Shown one piece after another: positions 1-10,672 of a stretch of 64,000 nucleotides of DNA. The notes below the pieces were generated by a model. It worked only from the letters and a program-made list of their open reading frames with translations, was not told the origin of the DNA and ran no database searches. Source of the DNA: Mytilinidion resinicola (lineage: Eukaryota > Ascomycota > Dothideomycetes > Mytilinidiales > Mytilinidiaceae); assembly GCF_010093595.1 (NCBI RefSeq), contig NW_022985457.1, positions 580,683 through 644,682 of the forward strand. Reading direction: 5' to 3'. The position numbers and the translations under genes are program-made. Every line of letters begins with the position of its first letter. Within the stretch, counting starts at the first letter, position 1.

Positions 1-2283
1 CGCTCTCCAGATTACTAGTCAGAAGCCAGGCACCCCCTTATACCGAATCGTATCAAACCCGCTCCCCTCACTCTGACCACCACGCCAATTCCCTTGGCAC
101 ACCCCGTCCCGAGTCCCCGGGGCCAGACCTCCACTCCACGATCACCAGCTGGCCCACGCTAATCCTCGGGATGATCCGCCGAGTTTTCCAGGGCCAGGGT
201 CGCCTCCGGGTTTCTTCCCGCCCAGGGGCGGTGCAGGAACGGCCACGAGATGGGACGTGTGGAGGTCACCTGAGCTCAAGAAAATGAGTGCACGTGGGGT
301 GATGACTAACGGCCTGGGCTTTCGAATGGTCTGGGGGTATAAGAAGGGTTGAAGATGCGAGGAGGGTGAGCATGGAGTGGATTCGGGGTGGTTGATTGAA
401 ACCTGAAGGATCATCATATGATGAGTGGTTCTTGGGATTGGGTGTGGGATCAATAGTACACTTAGCCCAATTCCACAGGTTGGATCTGTCGTCGTTGGAG
501 TATCAAACCTGGAGGCAAGCACGACAGAGTGTGCGGCGTGTGCAATACTGCAATTTAGTGGTACTTAGCACCATTACTGCTTGCCTCTTACTTCTATCCT
601 TCCTCAACACGACGATGAACAAGTATATCGAGCATTGCTAACCACTTCTTCCTTCAATCACAGATGTTGGCCATCACCACTCTTCAACTGTCACACCCGC
701 TCCACCCCTTCCATACGCTGAGCTGTCGTAAGTTTTTGATCTCCACCGCCCACCACCCAAATCCATGATCTTCACGAGATGGAATATCCCACCCCATGTG
801 CAGGAGCCAAGTTGAATTCCAACATGTATTCACTAAGGTATACCTTTGTAGGAAAGGCAGCCACTCTACGCGGCAGTGTCAGTCCTATTCTTGATCGACA
901 GCCACAGGAAAGGCAGCCACTCATGCTGCAGTCCAGTGTTGTTTTTGATCCCCTTTCTCCTCTCCTCCTCTCCTCCTTCCTTGCACGTTCAAGGAGGCAG
1001 GGAGGCGGGCGAGGGGCTTTATAGTCGAGAGAGAGGGTGCAGTTGAGGGGCACGTGGTTTGGGGGTCCCCGTGTGGAAGTGCAGGTGATTCACGTAATGT
1101 TCCGGATCTACCGTAGCGCGTGGAGGTCCAGTGATGTGCGGGGCGGGCTCCACCACTGTTGAAGAAGGGGATTGCACGTAGCATCCACCTGACCGCTTCT
1201 TACTTCTCGTGTTTGCATCGCGTCCTGCGCTCAATCGACCTCAGCATCCAACGTGAGAATGAAACGAGCTCGTGACATCCACCTGACTGCTCCAGTCTCG
1301 TCCGCCGCTGGGGTCTAAACCACCAACTCGCGCTTCTCAGAATCTCCAGAGCTTTGCTTATGGATAGGGATTGGAAACCGATATTCACCTCAAGCATGGA
1401 GAGAGACATAGTGGATCAACGGGGAACTATTGACACCGATGGAGGAGTTGGGTGGAGTTGCAAAAGTGCTGCGACTTCTTGAATCATGGAGTGTGGAGGA
1501 GGATCGGAGAGGTGATGGTGGTGAGCGTCGATATCCGAGAAAGAGTCGCGGGAGTATCATGACTTGCGATGCTCTCCGTAGTCGAATATGGATGGGGAGG
1601 TCCGGCGTCATGGTGAGGAAGCGCCGCTGTTATAGGAATAGCTTAGCATCGTGGAGGAATCAAGGTAACCATCACCGATTTGCGCCGTGGAGAGGCCGTC
1701 CCGACCTCTTCACCACCAACACCATTATGGCAACTCTGTGGATATTGATGCACCGCCCCGACTCCATTCGGATGGTGTAGTGAGAGTGTTAAACTTGGCA
1801 CTCCCAGACATCAAGTTCGACAGCGAGGTTGTTGATTCCCCAAGCCTCCAGACACCTTTCCATTTCCCGAGCAAAGGGGACGCCATCAGTAGAGTAGAAG
1901 AATATATATTTCCAATCCAGCTTACCTACTCCTCTCACGTGATTTCACGACACCACACGTGCATCTTATCATTGTCAGAACCTCTTCATGAACAAGTTTT
2001 GATATAAATATCCTATGACTATCACTATACTAACCGTATCTACCAGGGGGTACTCGAAATCTCAAATCCAATGACAAAGCTGCACGCAGAGCATCAAAGA
2101 AAAAAACAAGCTCATCAAGGGAGCAGATTTCCTCCGAAAACGCCTTGCTATGCCCAATTTGAGACGTTCCGAACGCGCTTTGCTATTCAAAAGTGGCCGT
2201 CGGGGGCCGCGTGTATCCAATTGGGTTGTAGGGATATATATTCGATAGGTATGGGTGGAGTAGAGACAGTGGGAGTTCGGTGA
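1..2283. other. Intergenic region, no gene recognised
   Basis: I see no convincing gene here. The short open frames have no recognisable domain or splice-consistent extension. Two small direct repeats are visible. One starts with the 16-mer GGAAAGGCAGCCACTC at 851 and again at 907. The other is CATCCACCTGACYGCT at 1182 and 1276. The right end is the 3' flank of the minus-strand SYLF-SH3 gene. Confidence 0.5.
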
Positions 2284-3748
2284 TCAGACAGTTTCGACAT
2301 AATTGCTAGGAGAGGCGTTAGTTGGGAGTAATTGGGGTGAATGAGGGGTTTGGAGTGGCTCACCTAGGGAAGATCCCTTCACGATCTCCTATCCTTCCAG
2401 TCCACCAATCTGTCTCGTTGTCCGTCCGCTTCAGAATTGTAATGACCTCGCCCTTTTTGAATCCTAGGTCGCCTGCTTGATCAGGCTCGAATGTGAATTT
2501 TGCAATTGCTTGATCTGGTCCCATTGACGCCTTCTTCACGCCAAAGACTGGCTTCGGCGCTGTCGGTCTGGCGGGCTTTGGTTTGTCGTTGAATGTATAG
2601 TTATCGCTGAACCCAGAACCGCTACGATTGCGGGTTTCGCGGCTATCAAGCCTATCGAAAGTCTCGTTGGGATTGGCACGTGTCGTGAAAGAACGGTTGA
2701 CGCCTTGCGAAGGCGGGGATCGGTCGTAGATATCATCTGCCCATGTGCTGGCGCGCGATGGCCTATCGCGGTAGACATACTCATCGTCCTGGCCTACGGA
2801 ACCTGTGCGATTCGAGCGGACGCCCTCGCCGTACGCGGAGCCTCTTCTTCCTTGCCACACCACGTCCTCGTGTGCTTCGTCGTAAACAGGGATGTCGTTG
2901 TACATGGAGTCCGCGTTTTGTGCGCCCGCCACACCCGCGAAGACTCTCGAATTGAGCACTCGCATGAGAGGCTCCGATGCTGGCGGCGGGGGAACCTGTC
3001 CGCTGAGCAGCTCGCGCGCGGTCCATCGTCTCCCGTATAGCTTCTCGTTCGCGTCTCGCCGTTCGATGATGGCAGAGCCCTCAAGTGACACACCCGCGAA
3101 CAGTCCCTTCGTCTTCGAGTATGCGAATATGCCAGCGACGCTCTTCAAGCTGGCCGCGCCCGCAGCTTCGGCATTGCGGCCCACCGGGCCTGCGGCAATG
3201 GAGACATTCCCGCCCAGCGTCAGAGACCCAGCCTGCGCGAATGTCTTGACGGCCGAGGCATCGTTGAGGATGAAAACAAAATCTGTTAACTCGAACCCGA
3301 TCTGACCTCCGAATCCACCGCCTACAGTGCCGATGGCGGTGGGAGCGGACCAGGTCCCGTCAGAAAGACGGGCAACGACGACACCAGATCCGAATCGTGC
3401 AGTGCCGAGGAAGCCTGCTTTGAATACGGTGAGGATTGCGAGGCCCTACGAGGAGTCGACGCGTTAGAGATTGCTCGCGTTGGTGGGGGTTGGGATGGGA
3501 TGGTAGTGGAAAGTTTTCAAAACCTAGTAAATATGCAACATACCTTAGCATTGGCGAGAATCTGCGGTGGTATAATTTTGTCAGGGCCAAAGGCTTGTCG
3601 CGGGTCGACAAAGGAGGCGAGGATCTTTCCAGTCTTCCTGCATTCGCCTGGCAGCTGTCAGTCAGCGTCATACAAAGATAGTTGATGGGAAAGATGAGTA
3701 CGCACTTCGCATGGAAGACGGAAGCGGGTTGTTGAGTCCCAGAGGCAT
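2284..3748 (-). CDS. YSC84: SYLF and SH3 domain protein, Ysc84/Lsb3 family (4 exons)
   Basis: Spliced model 3748-3706, 3647-3544, 3445-2364, 2305-2284 gives 416 aa in one frame. Residues 1-49 read as the start of a SYLF lipid-binding domain (MPLGLNNPLPSSMRSE, then a KILASFVDPRQAFGPDK-type stretch). Exon 3 continues it with GFLGTARFGSG and GGGFGGQIGFELTDF. A low-complexity linker rich in Arg, Asp and Ser follows. The C-terminus is an SH3 domain (FKKGEVITIL, DWWTGRIGDREGIFP) that is only complete once the tiny last exon adds SNYVETV and the stop; without that splice the frame stops at FPR. The family binds phosphoinositides and the Las17/WASP machinery at cortical actin patches, promoting actin bundling and endocytosis. 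Start and splice sites fit family conservation well. The exact paralogue name (Ysc84 or Lsb3) cannot be settled from one copy. Confidence 0.93.
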
Positions 3749-5155
3749 GGTGGAGGTTGTGAGAGCGGATATGTGGATGTAGATGGCCGCGAGCGGTGGT
3801 GTCTGGAAGAATATGGGGGAGGGGTGTGCTGGAGAAGGCTGGTGAAGTTCGATTCGGATGACGCGGGTGTGGCTGAGTCTTGCTGTCCACGACGGACTTG
3901 CGTAGGTAGCTCCTACACCATCGTCCACGCGAGATAGATTACTGTGCATGCAAGATATGTTCACCCTTCTTAGGAAGTGTTTCAGTTAGATCCTAATTGC
4001 TTTGATGGGGGGGTGGAACAATGATTCTTCAAGCATAACCGGACGATGAGTCCCATTAAATCTTTTCTTCTACCTCCGCAAATTGATATCACAACCATAT
4101 GGTGCTATTCTGTTTCAAGAAAGCTGCGGAATACTCGGTACACTACGGCTGACCCTCGAAGCTGTGGCGATACGTACGCGTGGAGCAACTTCAGCCGCCT
4201 CTCATCACGCTCACGTTTCAGCCGCAAGTGTGCTTCTCTGTACAATGGTACATCTAAACCGCTTTCCTGAGAGTTTGAGATTACACTTAGACTAGGCATA
4301 TCGCCAAGTAGGGGATGATATTGCAAGGTTGCTTTCCAAACCCATATTCCATCTCTCCAACTTCATAAAAAAAAGCTCTCTTTTCATTCACCGGGTCATC
4401 AGTGCAGAGCCTGCTCTGAGATTCTCCCACGTCTTATGTTCAAGTGGAAGGAAACAGGAAAGTAGTCAACAGGTAAGAGTTACTCTTAAGGAATAGGAAT
4501 GAAATGTCACGCAGGAGGTACATTTTCTAACGCCACTGCTGATACAGCCGCCTATACATTGCCCCCAGCAGTATCATTACCATTGCCCTCACTAGTCTAA
4601 GATCAATGCCGGAGAATGTTGGGCGAAGAACATACCAGGACTACAATCGGGCTAAAAACATCCTTGATTTCTTCGGACCAACACTACTCGAAGAGATACA
4701 GTACTAGGTCAAAAGTGTGGACACACGGATATACCACTGCTCTGACTTCACTCTTGCGCTCTCGACGCCATTGTAGGGAGTGCTATAGGCAACATGTCTT
4801 CAAATAGTCAAGATGCAGTCTAATTTCCACTGCGTTATCCTTTACATCCCATTTAGGGTTCTAAACCCTGTCAGGGTATCCCAGCCAGTTGCAAGGAGTG
4901 CCCAAACCTGTGTCTGGGTACTGTACATACAATCTACACACAGTCACAGCACGGTTCTTGCAACCTTTTCCACAACTCATGCGCTACATGCTGTGTCGGT
5001 TGCCACCTACCTTACAGCGTCTCCTGGTTCACGAAAGACGCGCCTCCAAATTCATACCCAGCCACTGGAACATATGAGAAATTGGGATACAATCATCAAA
5101 TTGGAATACAATCATCAAATTGGATGGAACTCGTCATCTCTTCGACTATTAGACT
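3749..5155. other. Intergenic region with a small tandem repeat
   Basis: No supportable gene. This lies between the 5' end of the SYLF-SH3 gene and the 3' end of the P450. A 19-bp unit (ATTGGGATACAATCATCAA type) is repeated twice at 5081-5118, just beyond the P450 stop. A short inverted repeat AGGGTT-CTA-AACCCT sits at 4855-4869. Confidence 0.5.
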
Positions 5156-6731
5156 TTATGGACCACCCCTGGCCTTAAACCTGACCCACACACCATACCA
5201 TTTCACAACGAAGAAACACTCCTCTCGAAAGTCGGCCCCACACTTGCTTTTCGCCTCCGCCTCCTCCAACACCTCAATCTCAAAATGCAAGAATATTGCC
5301 GCCACTGTCTTCGTAAGCGTAACCCACGCTAGATAGCGGCCAGGACAGCTCCTGCTGGGTCCACCAAAAGCCAGACTGTGCGCATCCATTTCATATCGGC
5401 GCTCCTTACTCGCCTCGAGATACCGCTCTGGGCGGAACTCCTCAGCATCTTCCCCATAAATCCCCTTATCGCGGTGCACAACCCAAGGATTCGCACCTAT
5501 GACGGTCCCAGCTGGGAGTTCGTGGCCTTCGACCACAGCGCCGGAACCTGGCACAACGCGAGGGAGGCTCACGCCGATGACGGTGGTGAGGCGCATTGCT
5601 TCTGTCAGGCAGGAATGCAGGTATGGCAGGTTGGCTACCTGTTCGTAGCTTGGAGCGTCGTCTAACTGGCCTTCTTTCAGGGCGTTGTCGAGCTCGGCGT
5701 GCAGTTTTGCCTGGCTTGTTGGGCTACGGCCGATATGCCCGAAACAGGCGGACAGCGTCATTCCAAGTGTGTCAAAACCGGCGGCGATGATATGAACGAT
5801 TGTTGTTGCGGCCCATTGGGGCTTGAAGTTGGGGTGTGAGGCAGCGAAGCGGGCGATGTCGCTTGCGATGTCTGCGTGGGTTGCGGAGGTAGTGGTGGCG
5901 GATTTGGCGCGGGATGTGAGTTGGGCGATGTAGAACTGGGAATGGTCAGTGACTCTAAAGGGAAGAAGTGGGTAGGATCCTCACCTTGATGATGTTCAAG
6001 TTGTGCGTAGTAGGTTCTGATAGTAAAGGCAACCCAATATTTCGCAACTTCTCTGCGGCCCACGTGTATCCCCGCCACATGTCGGGAACCAAGCCAACCC
6101 ACTGAACCTTCTGCCAGAATATATCGATATCTTTCGCGTTATCCCGATCATCCCCAGTACTGATATAATCCATCGACTCCGCAAACGTGATCTCAGTCAA
6201 CAGGTCAAGAGCGAGGATATTCATCCACTTCACCAAATCCACCGGCCTTCCACCTCCCTCCTTCATCTTCGCGACAAACTTCCCCATAGGCTTATCCAGC
6301 AGGAATTCCCGCCTCTTAACAGACTCGGTCGTGAATGCTGGCCCAATCAATCTCCGCTGCGCGTGATACTTCTTCATATCAGACTCGCCGAGCAGATTCA
6401 TCCCCTCAGGGTCCTTGGACGCGATCGTCTCATACCAGCGGGACTTCACAAAGGGGGAGCTGGCGCCGTAGACCAGCTTGATGTTCTTGGGATCCGAGAG
6501 AGAAACTTCGTTAGGCGAGAGGCGCACGATAGGGCCGTAGGTTTTGTGGAGATCAATTTCGAGGCGATGGCGGTGAAGGGCACGGGAGTGATAGACGAGC
6601 CATAGGGGTGTGATGCTCGCGAGGAAGGGACCGGGAACTTTTGAGAGAGGGTGGAGGAAACGTTGGTAGTAGATGTAAGAGAAGAGTGTGAAGAATGGAG
6701 CGCAGTATATGAAAGTAAGAAGGTGAGACAT
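5156..6731 (-). CDS. Cytochrome P450 monooxygenase (2 exons)
   Basis: Exons 6731-5985 and 5935-5156, joined in phase 0, encode 508 aa, the usual size of a microsomal fungal P450. The N-terminus is a hydrophobic ER anchor (residues ~3-25) followed by the proline hinge KVPGPF. Later come the I-helix oxygen-activation motif AGFDT (~301-305), the K-helix ExxR as EAMR (~361), the FRPERY segment and the heme loop FGGPSRSCPG with the cysteine ligand near residue 446. The fourth position of the heme loop, usually glycine in FxxGxRxCxG, is proline. It should take electrons from P450 reductase to hydroxylate a small lipophilic substrate. The substrate cannot be predicted: no polyketide, peptide or terpene synthase lies nearby, so this is not an evident biosynthetic cluster. 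Confidence 0.93.
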
Positions 6732-7587
6732 CTTCGAGGTCCTTTAGAGATAGAAGGAAGCGCAATCTATTATTTGATTTTGGAAGAGTACGAAGGTAGG
6801 TGCACCAGCTTATGAAGACGACAGAGAGTGTACTTACTGGCTATAAAGGCGACGACTACATGACGAAAGGCACAGGATCGCCATGTCCGCGTCAGCATCG
6901 GCACGATTTAGTTGCTATATCGAAGGTAGTAGCTTTAACAAAATCAGTAACACACATAATGAGTAATGAGGCAGTGCTGCAGCTTTTCGTTATTTCCAAT
7001 GGTGCGGGACGAATTGGTCACCGTAAGAGGTTAGAACGGTCTCGCAAGCTGTGGTGATCTCTGATGTATTTTAAACGCCCGGCTATCATTCTCGGTGCTA
7101 TTATCTCTCTCATATCGGTTTACCCACCCCATTACCTCCTACATATAGAGAGGGGTATTGACAGCATATTCTTTACCTCAAGGTCCAAGGGTCCTACTCT
7201 GAGGAGTAGCTTCAATCGTATTACTAGAAGAATCAGGTCTCAAAACATGCTGAGAAGGACCTCAAAAGGAAAATGAACGTACGCTCCTGTGAGAAATCGT
7301 CATGGGAAACATTTCCAATTGACAAGAAATAAAATATGCTTGGAGTGAAGAAGTGAAGGTCGGGAAAAGGTATTGCCGATCGCCGCTGATAGCCCGTGCA
7401 TAGACCCACCATGTCATAGTTCCCCAGCATTTCACCTGCGCTCTGATGATCGAACCTTTGCATACATTTCTTACGATTTACGACTGACGAATCTCTTCTA
7501 CTTCTTCTCAAACACCACGGCGCACTCCCTTTTCCTAGCTTCTGAACGCGCGCAACAAGCTGCAACTTACTTTGGAACCACCCCACC
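6732..7587. other. Divergent intergenic region between P450 and HBS1
   Basis: About 0.85 kb separating two divergent start codons, so it should hold both promoters. I see no gene. The stretch just before the HBS1 ATG is rich in CTTCTT/TCTTC pyrimidine runs, as is usual near fungal transcription starts. No clear TATA box or named operator was recognised. Confidence 0.5.
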
Positions 7588-10329
7588 ATGCCTCCTCGAG
7601 CAGGTCACTCGAGAGTGAAAGCACTCGACTACGACGACGATGATGTGTATAGCGACGACGATTATCTGGACGAAGGCGACGGAGATGGTATGCCCTATGC
7701 AGAGCTTAAACCCCACATGAGAACCTCTGCTAATGAGTTATTTCCAGGAATGACCGACGAAGACAAAGGTACGAGGCCTGACTTTCGAGACACTCCATAC
7801 ATGACATACGAAATATGTTCTGACACGGATCTGATGGTAGAACAATTGCGACTGGGTACGATAAACGTGAAGTCAGCGTTAGGCCCGAGCATCTCAATAC
7901 CAGACACGGAAATCCAAGAAGCACTATGGCATTACTATTTCGACGTGGCCAAGGCGGCGTCATACTTGAAAAGTAAGGGAACCAGCAAGTCCAATTCACT
8001 CAAGCACAATGCTCACAATATACCAGACAAGCTTGCCCCAAAACCCGTGGCGCAGACGAAAAAGCAGAAGCCGATCTCCCGGTTTGACCTAGCAGCTGCA
8101 AGCACATCCGGTGAGTCTAAACCATTTTTGCCTTCGTGTCAAGACGTACCTATTGCCCTCTGCCGAACGGACCTGGAATTTACCCCTACCCCAATGTCGA
8201 TACACAACCTAGAGGCTGCGCGCGAGCTTGACTGGTCTGACATCGGTTCAGGCGCAGCGTCTATCCACCCGCCTGTACTGTCGCCCCACACCGAAGAACA
8301 TTATCCCATGTCTGCTGCCGATTTCTTCAAAGACACACCGTGGCTGAATGTTCCAAATCATCGCCGTGGAGACATACTCATCGAACCATTATCTCCTCGA
8401 GGTGGACTCCTTGGTGGTTCCTCCAAGTTAGCGGCTCTCGCTGCTGCGCGAAAGAAGAAACAAGAAGAAGCGAAGGCCGCTTCTACTCTCCAGGTTGCTG
8501 GTTCTGCAGATAGTAAAGAAACGGATCGGGCTGTGTCTCTTCTAGATCGCCTCAATGCCAAAGGAAAGCCCAGGGATGGGCTTCTTGCTAGGCCTCCACC
8601 AACCGAAGCATCGAGTGCTGGAAAGTCTGCTCAGACGAGATATCCTGCAAAGAGGAAGAAATCACCAAGCCCACCTCCCATCCAAAAAGAAGAAGAGGCC
8701 ACCCTATTCGAGGCGACACCCGATTTTATTGTACCGGATATCCGAGCTCCTCCGTCGACATTTGCAGCAACCATGATTGGATGTTTTAGCCCAGGGATCC
8801 AGGCCCGGTTTCCGGAGGGCAACTTGTTTTCATTGCCGTTCATCCGCACAAGGCAAGCCGCTGACTTAGACCCATTTGCAGGCCCAAGTCCAGACGATAT
8901 CGTGCTGAATGCACAGGCAAAGGGAACCAAGCCAAAGAAGGGCACATCGAAACATGCGACTGGAGATAAGGCAACTAACGACGTCACAAATTCCGTATCT
9001 GCTCTATCGGTAGAGGAAGCACCGAGAGTCAAGAGTAAGAACTTGGACGTCTTGAAAGAGTTTGAGAAATCTGATATGAAGAGAATGGCGAACTTCGTCG
9101 TCATTGGTCATGTTGATCATGGCAAGAGTACACTAATGGGCCGCCTACTATACGATCTCAAAGTCATCGACCAGAGGTCCGTCGACAAGCTACGAAAGGA
9201 AGCCGAGACCATTGGGAAGTCTTCTTTCGCCCTAGCATGGGTAATGGACCAGACATCCGAAGAACGAAGCCGAGGTGTGACTGTTGACATTGCCACGAAT
9301 TACTTCGAGACGGAAAAGACAAAGTTCACAATACTCGACGCACCCGGCCACCGAGACTTCATCCCAAATATGATCGCAGGCGCCAGCCAGGCCGACTTCG
9401 CGGTCCTCGTCATCGACGCTGGTATAAACAGCTTCGAATCCGGGCTAAAAGGCCAAACAAAAGAGCACGCAATGCTCGTCCGAAGCATGGGCGTTCAGCG
9501 CCTGGTCGTTGCCGTTAACAAGATGGACACAGTTCAATGGAGCAAAGAGCGCTTCGACGAAATCTCCCAACAGATGACCGCCTTCCTCGTCTCGGCCTCC
9601 TTCGCCGCCAAAAACCTCACCTTTATCCCCTGCGCTGGCCTCACAGGCGACAACATCATCCGCCCACCCCCCGCCAACACATTCCCGGACGACTGGTACA
9701 CCGGCCCAACCTTGATCGAAGCCCTCGACGCCTCCGAGCCCGCGAAACGCGCCCTCACCCTCCCTCTCCGCCTCACCGTTTCCGACGTCTTCCGCGGTGG
9801 CATCATGCACCCGCTCTCCATCTCAGGCCGCCTCGACGCCGGCTCCCTCCAAGTCGGCGACACCGTCCTCGCCATGCCCGCGGGCGAACCCGCAACAATC
9901 AAAGGCATTGAGTCCGAAAGCGAGTCCGTCGACTGGGCTGTCGCAGGCCAGATCGTCACCCTCCACCTTGCAGACATCGACCCCGTGCATCTCCGCCTCG
10001 GCGATATCATCTGCACCCCCGCTAACCCGATCCAAAACATCAAACGCTTCACGGCGAAGATCCTGGCGTTCGAGGACGTGTTCCCGATGTCAATAGACGT
10101 GTTCCGGGGCCGGATGAATGCGCCGGCGAAGGTGGTGCGGCTGCTCAGTACGCTGAATAAGGCGAGTGGGGCGGTGGAAAAGAAGAAGCCGCGGATCGTG
10201 GCGCCGGGGGCATTAGCGAAGGTGGTGGTGGAGTTGGAGAGGGAGATGCCGCTGGAGGTGGGGACGAGGGTGGTGTTGAGGGCGGGTGGGGATACGGTTG
10301 CGGCGGGGTTGTTGGAGAGTGTGGAGTAA
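7588..10329 (+). CDS. HBS1: Hbs1-type translational GTPase (ribosome rescue)
   Basis: The frame is open for 913 codons, but 7769-7840 is very likely a 72-nt intron without stops (GTACGA donor, TTCTGAC branch, GTAG end). Removing it joins MTDEDK to EQLRLGT, which restores the Hbs1 N-terminal domain (then EIQEALWHYYFDV). A second possible in-frame intron is 8111-8212 (perfect GTGAGT donor, 102 nt); I am less sure of it. The GTPase core has G1 GHVDHGKST (~482), G3 DAPGH, G4 NKMD, followed by two beta-barrel domains typical of eRF3/eEF1A relatives. Hbs1 with Dom34/Pelota recognises stalled ribosomes in no-go and non-stop decay and splits them with Rli1. The gene is convergent with the AT-hook gene downstream. 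Confidence 0.95.
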   Translation: MPPRAGHSRVKALDYDDDDVYSDDDYLDEGDGDGMPYAELKPHMRTSANELFPGMTDEDKGTRPDFRDTPYMTYEICSDTDLMVEQLRLGTINVKSALGPSISIPDTEIQEALWHYYFDVAKAASYLKSKGTSKSNSLKHNAHNIPDKLAPKPVAQTKKQKPISRFDLAAASTSGESKPFLPSCQDVPIALCRTDLEFTPTPMSIHNLEAARELDWSDIGSGAASIHPPVLSPHTEEHYPMSAADFFKDTPWLNVPNHRRGDILIEPLSPRGGLLGGSSKLAALAAARKKKQEEAKAASTLQVAGSADSKETDRAVSLLDRLNAKGKPRDGLLARPPPTEASSAGKSAQTRYPAKRKKSPSPPPIQKEEEATLFEATPDFIVPDIRAPPSTFAATMIGCFSPGIQARFPEGNLFSLPFIRTRQAADLDPFAGPSPDDIVLNAQAKGTKPKKGTSKHATGDKATNDVTNSVSALSVEEAPRVKSKNLDVLKEFEKSDMKRMANFVVIGHVDHGKSTLMGRLLYDLKVIDQRSVDKLRKEAETIGKSSFALAWVMDQTSEERSRGVTVDIATNYFETEKTKFTILDAPGHRDFIPNMIAGASQADFAVLVIDAGINSFESGLKGQTKEHAMLVRSMGVQRLVVAVNKMDTVQWSKERFDEISQQMTAFLVSASFAAKNLTFIPCAGLTGDNIIRPPPANTFPDDWYTGPTLIEALDASEPAKRALTLPLRLTVSDVFRGGIMHPLSISGRLDAGSLQVGDTVLAMPAGEPATIKGIESESESVDWAVAGQIVTLHLADIDPVHLRLGDIICTPANPIQNIKRFTAKILAFEDVFPMSIDVFRGRMNAPAKVVRLLSTLNKASGAVEKKKPRIVAPGALAKVVVELEREMPLEVGTRVVLRAGGDTVAAGLLESVE
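7769..7840 (+). other. In-frame 72-nt intron of HBS1
   Basis: The length is a multiple of three and there is no stop, so conceptual translation reads straight through it. Donor GTACGA, branch-like TTCTGACAC about 20 nt before the end, acceptor GGTAG. Splicing gives D-K-E-Q-L-R-L-G-T, the conserved linker before the Hbs1 N domain. The 24 residues it would encode match nothing expected in the family. Confidence 0.75.
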
Positions 10330-10672
10330 GGCAGTGGGATGAGCTGCGACGTGATCTGTCTCAAAAAGTCTGGGAGTCTGGGACGCTAGCATGTGGGTAG
10401 GATATGGCATATAGATATGGATCGGGTACGGGCGGGATACTGGCAGGCGACATAGGGCATGTGGAAGATATCCATCGTCTGTCCGATGTTGATGTCTCGA
10501 TCAGGCATATCAGATATAGGTACCGAGTCACTGTAGTCTCAATGAACTACAGACCCAATTTACTACAAGTTGAAGTCTCAAATGAAAATGCGTGGGTATT
10601 GAAATTAGTAACAGATATACTCCCCGGAGCCCATATACCATAGGCCCAAAATTAGTGCATAGCGTCCCAATA
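10330..10672. other. Convergent 3' intergenic region
   Basis: About 340 bp between the stop of HBS1 (+) and the stop of the AT-hook gene (-). Only 3' ends are expected here. No gene, hairpin terminator or repeat was noted. Confidence 0.5.

Noticed and set aside
5156..6731. Secondary-metabolite gene cluster around the P450
   Set aside because: Neighbouring genes are Hbs1 and a SYLF-SH3 protein; no synthase, transporter or cluster regulator lies nearby.
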